64,000 nt of DNA. It comes from Collinsella ihumii (GTDB lineage: Bacteria; Actinomycetota; Coriobacteriia; Coriobacteriales; Coriobacteriaceae). A program made the translations under genes and the position numbers. The DNA is taken from NCBI RefSeq assembly GCF_900046475.1, contig NZ_FCOU01000002.1, positions 1 through 64,000 of the forward strand, written 5' to 3'. This document shows positions 61,595 to 64,000 of this stretch, piece by piece. Numbering within the stretch: the stretch's first letter is position 1; the number at the start of each line of letters is the position of its first letter. The notes beneath the pieces are model-generated. The model was given only the letters and a program-made list of their open reading frames with translations, did no database searches and was not told the DNA's origin.

Positions 61595-61889
61595 AGATCG
61601 GAAGAGCACACGTCTGAACTCCAGTCACCAGATCATCTCGTATGCCGTCTTCTGCTTGAAAAAAAAAAAAAAAAAAAAAAAAAAACAAGCAATGAGAAAA
61701 ATACCAACTGTAAAAAAATTAGAAATAAATTCATACAAAAGTAACAACATCAACACGGCAAGCGCAGGAACTACAACGGACACAACAAAGAACACCACAA
61801 CATAAACTAACAATTCTAAATTACCAAATGCGAACGAGACATATGACATAACACAAAACAACTCGCACTGACACTACCAGAACACACAC
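61595..61889. other. TruSeq adapter, poly-A and noise: assembly artefact
   Basis: AGATCGGAAGAGC begins at 61595, the six-base index CAGATC follows at about 61629-61634, and the adapter ends TCTTCTGCTTG at 61658. Then 27 A (61659-61685) and about 200 bases very rich in A and C with few T or G, as produced when a read runs past its insert. Normal high-GC sequence returns near 61890. The end at 61889 is approximate. Confidence 0.97.
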
Positions 61890-63646
61890 AGCACGGCGGA
61901 AGCCTCGCCAGATCCGCCCGCCCCAGCCGGCAGGTCCGAGATGCCGGCGGCGCGCAGCTCCTCCAGGCTCTCGAGCGTGCCCTCAATATCCTCGTGCGTC
62001 TCCTCGAACTCCGCGGCGACGCCCAAGAATTCCTGGATGTTCTCCGCCCGGCTCTCGGCTTCCATGGTCCCCTCGGCGCGGAAGGCCTGCACCAGGCCGG
62101 CACGGTCGACGATCGCCTCGACGACGTCCTTGAGCTCGCCGCTCATGCGACGGCCCTCGCGCACGATGCCCACGAACGACGCGAGTCCGTTGCGGACCTT
62201 CGCGGAGAACATCCCCGTCTCCGCCGTCGCCAGCTCGCACGCCTGGAAGAACGAGCAGCGGTTCTGCTGGGCCAGCTGGTCGATCTTGGCGATGGACGTC
62301 GACCCGATGCCGCGGCGCGGCGTGTTGATCACGCGCTTGACGCTCATCTCGTCGGCGGGGTTCACGATCATCTTGAGATACGCCATGACGTCGCGGATCT
62401 CGGCGCGGTCGAAGAAGCGCGTGCCGCCCACGATGCGGTAGGGCACGCCGGCGCGCAGGAACATGTCTTCGAGGATGCGGGACTGGGCGTTCGTGCGGTA
62501 GAACACCGCGATGTCGTCGTAGCTCGTCCCCGCATCGTGCAGCTTGTCGATCTCCGCGGCGATCCAGCGGCCCTCGTCGCGCTCGTCGCTCGCCTGGTAC
62601 GCCTGGATCTTCTCCCCGTCGCCCGCGTCGGTGAACAGGCGCTTGTCCTTGCGCTGCGAGTTGTGGCGCACCACGGCGTTCGCCGCGGCGAGGATGTGGC
62701 CGGTCGAGCGGTAGTTCTGCTCGAGCTTGACCACCTTGGCGTCGGGGAAATCCTTCTCGAAATCGAGGATGTTCGAGATGTCGGCGCCGCGCCAGGAATA
62801 GATCGACTGGTCGTCGTCGCCCACGACCATGAGGTTGTGGTACTTGGCGGCGAGCAGGTTCGCGATCTCGTACTGCACGTGGTTGGTGTCCTGGTACTCG
62901 TCCACGCTGATGTAACGGAAGCGGTCCTGGTACTTCTCGAGCACCTCGGGACGCGTGCGCAGCAGCTCCAGCGCGCGCACGAGCAGGTCGTCGAAGTCCA
63001 TGGCGTTCGCGGCGCGCAGGCGGCGCTCGAGCTCCGCGTAGACGCGTGCGGCCTTCTCGGTCCTGGGGTCGTCGGCGCGGCTCGCCATCTCGTCCGGACC
63101 GATCATGGCGTTTTTGGCCGTGGAGATCTTGGAGCGAATCATGTTGATGGGGTACTGCTTCTGGTCGATCTCCATCGCGGCCATGATGTCGCGCACCAGG
63201 CGGCGCGAGTCATCGTCGTCGTAGATGGTGAACTGGCCGGTGTAGCCGAGCAGGTCCGCGTCCTCGCGCAGCATGCGCACGCACATGGCGTGGAACGTGC
63301 ACACCCACATGCCGCGTGTGCCGTCCGGAAGCAGGGCCTGCAGGCGCTCGCGCATCTCGGCCGCGGCCTTGTTGGTGAAGGTGATGGCGAGAATCTGCCA
63401 CGGGCGAACACCCAGGTCGGCAATCATGTGCGCGATGCGGAACGTCAGCACGCGCGTCTTGCCCGAGCCCGCGCCCGCAAGGACGAGCAAGGGGCCCTCG
63501 GTCGTGAGAACCGCTTCTTTCTGCGCGGGATTCAAGCCGTCGATGTCGACGACGGGACGAGCCGGCGCAGACGGCGCGGGCGCATCGTAGACATCGAGCG
63601 GGACCTGCTCGTATGCGGGCTCCTCGGCCGCACGGGCGGCCTGCAT
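61890..63646 (-). pseudogene. pcrA: ATP-dependent helicase PcrA, N-terminal part (cut by adapter artefact)
   Basis: About 585 codons start MQAARAAEEPAYEQVPLDVY at 63646 after GGGAGAG. Helicase motifs are clear: VLAGAGSGKTRVLTFR (Walker A), ITFTNKAAAEMRERL, SVDEYQDTNHVQY (Walker B), VVGDDDQSIYSWRGAD and VKLEQNYRSTGHI. The protein unwinds DNA in repair and in plasmid replication. The fragment ends just before motif V, at the artefact. The acidic N-terminal extension of about 40 residues precedes DIDGLNPAQKEAV. Confidence 0.92.
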
Positions 63647-63821
63647 GTTTCTCTCCCACGGTAGTTGTTGCGGCAACGGCATGCGCGTACTCCAGACGAT
63701 CGGCGGCCCGCTGCGGCGGGCCTGAGTTTGAGCCAAACCAGTATACCCGCACGCGTGGACAGCCCTCCTGCTCGGCCGGCACTTTTTGGGGAACAAGAAC
63801 GAATGACGGACGGAGGAATCT

Positions 63822-64000
63822 ATGAAGGTCGAAAAGGCTCTGAGCAACCTGACCATTACGAGCGGCAAGGGCTTCAAGCTCGAACGCGTGCCCTGCTCGT
63901 TCAAGGTCGACAAGCAGGAGCGCCCCGCCTGCGAGCAGCTGCTCGCCGAGAACAAGGCACGCATCGAGGAGCTGCAGGGGGCGCTGTACGCCGATGCGCG
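63822..64000 (+). CDS. Polyphosphate kinase 2 family protein, N-terminal part (runs off window)
   Basis: The first 59 residues begin MKVEKALSNLTITSGKGFKL after CGGAGGAATC. LLAENKARIEELQGALYADA at the end is the helix before the Walker A loop in PPK2-type proteins, which transfer phosphate between polyphosphate and nucleotides. The catalytic part lies outside the window, so the assignment rests on this N-terminal segment only. Confidence 0.65.
   Translation, partial: MKVEKALSNLTITSGKGFKLERVPCSFKVDKQERPACEQLLAENKARIEELQGALYADA

Noticed and set aside
61659-61685. Poly-A tract as a real homopolymer or terminator
   Set aside because: It directly follows the complete sequencing adapter, so it is read-through signal.
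61625-61861. 78-residue hydrophobic frame
   Set aside because: It is translated from poly-A and sequencing noise after the adapter; the Phe/Val runs come from A/C-rich junk.

Overview
This is a 64 kb stretch of a high-GC bacterial chromosome. Gene content, intergenic repeats starting GGGGACGTACCT or GGGGACGGGTTCG, Mn-dependent pyrophosphatase, Opp and msm-type sugar transporters and a Tat/Hyp gene block fit a gut actinobacterium of the class Coriobacteriia, most likely Collinsella or a close relative. That assignment is inference from gene style; no rRNA, tRNA, CRISPR array or intact insertion sequence was seen.

Two places are sequencing or assembly artefacts and must not be read as biology. 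At about 6645-6799 there are Nextera transposon mosaic ends, one copy a perfect 38-bp head-to-head pair, splitting what looks like one HTH-2TM regulator gene. At about 61595-61889 a complete TruSeq adapter with its index, a 27-base poly-A and A/C-rich noise interrupt pcrA. Two single-locus frameshifts (thiF, oppA) should be judged with this in mind.

Layout. 1-860: holB end and tmk. 860-2510: an AbiEi-like/PD-(D/E)XK protein between two copies of a 121-bp nested palindrome. 2512-7110: topoisomerase I, a DUF4097 protein and the split regulator. 7544-9854: tatA-tatC-hypA-hypB, an operon joining Tat export to nickel-hydrogenase maturation. 10004-13050: STAS protein, TPR protein, a membrane protein and an aminotransferase. 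13240-15672: two small conserved proteins and nhaA with a structured leader. 16018-20109: thiSFGHE thiazole/thiamine operon behind a promoter and attenuator-like hairpin. 20440-21366: ppaC. 21881-33875: alpha-galactoside uptake and Leloir metabolism (AraC regulator, ATPase, binding protein, two permeases, GH36 alpha-galactosidase, galKT, DeoR regulator). 33971-38189: phosphoesterase, a ParB-like/BMP fusion and BrnQ. 38581-41753: FHA protein and a membrane Ser/Thr kinase sharing an upstream palindrome. 41847-53003: oppABCDF, divergent from a GH29 alpha-fucosidase and a transglutaminase-fold protein with a PNGase-like RCGE motif, plus a ROK sugar kinase; this looks like import and intracellular trimming of fucosylated glycopeptides or glycans. 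53108-54424: Fic protein with twin operators. 54524-60114: ABC-2 exporters with a LytTR regulator and an XRE membrane regulator. 60250-64000: thioredoxin-like protein, pcrA (interrupted) and the start of a PPK2 kinase.

Short palindromic repeats of at least three families sit at gene ends throughout. One forms a 109-bp perfect palindrome that contains the stop codons of both flanking convergent genes. A separate 320-bp repeat is present twice (about 21545-21865 and 56388-56705), in the same orientation relative to its upstream gene each time.
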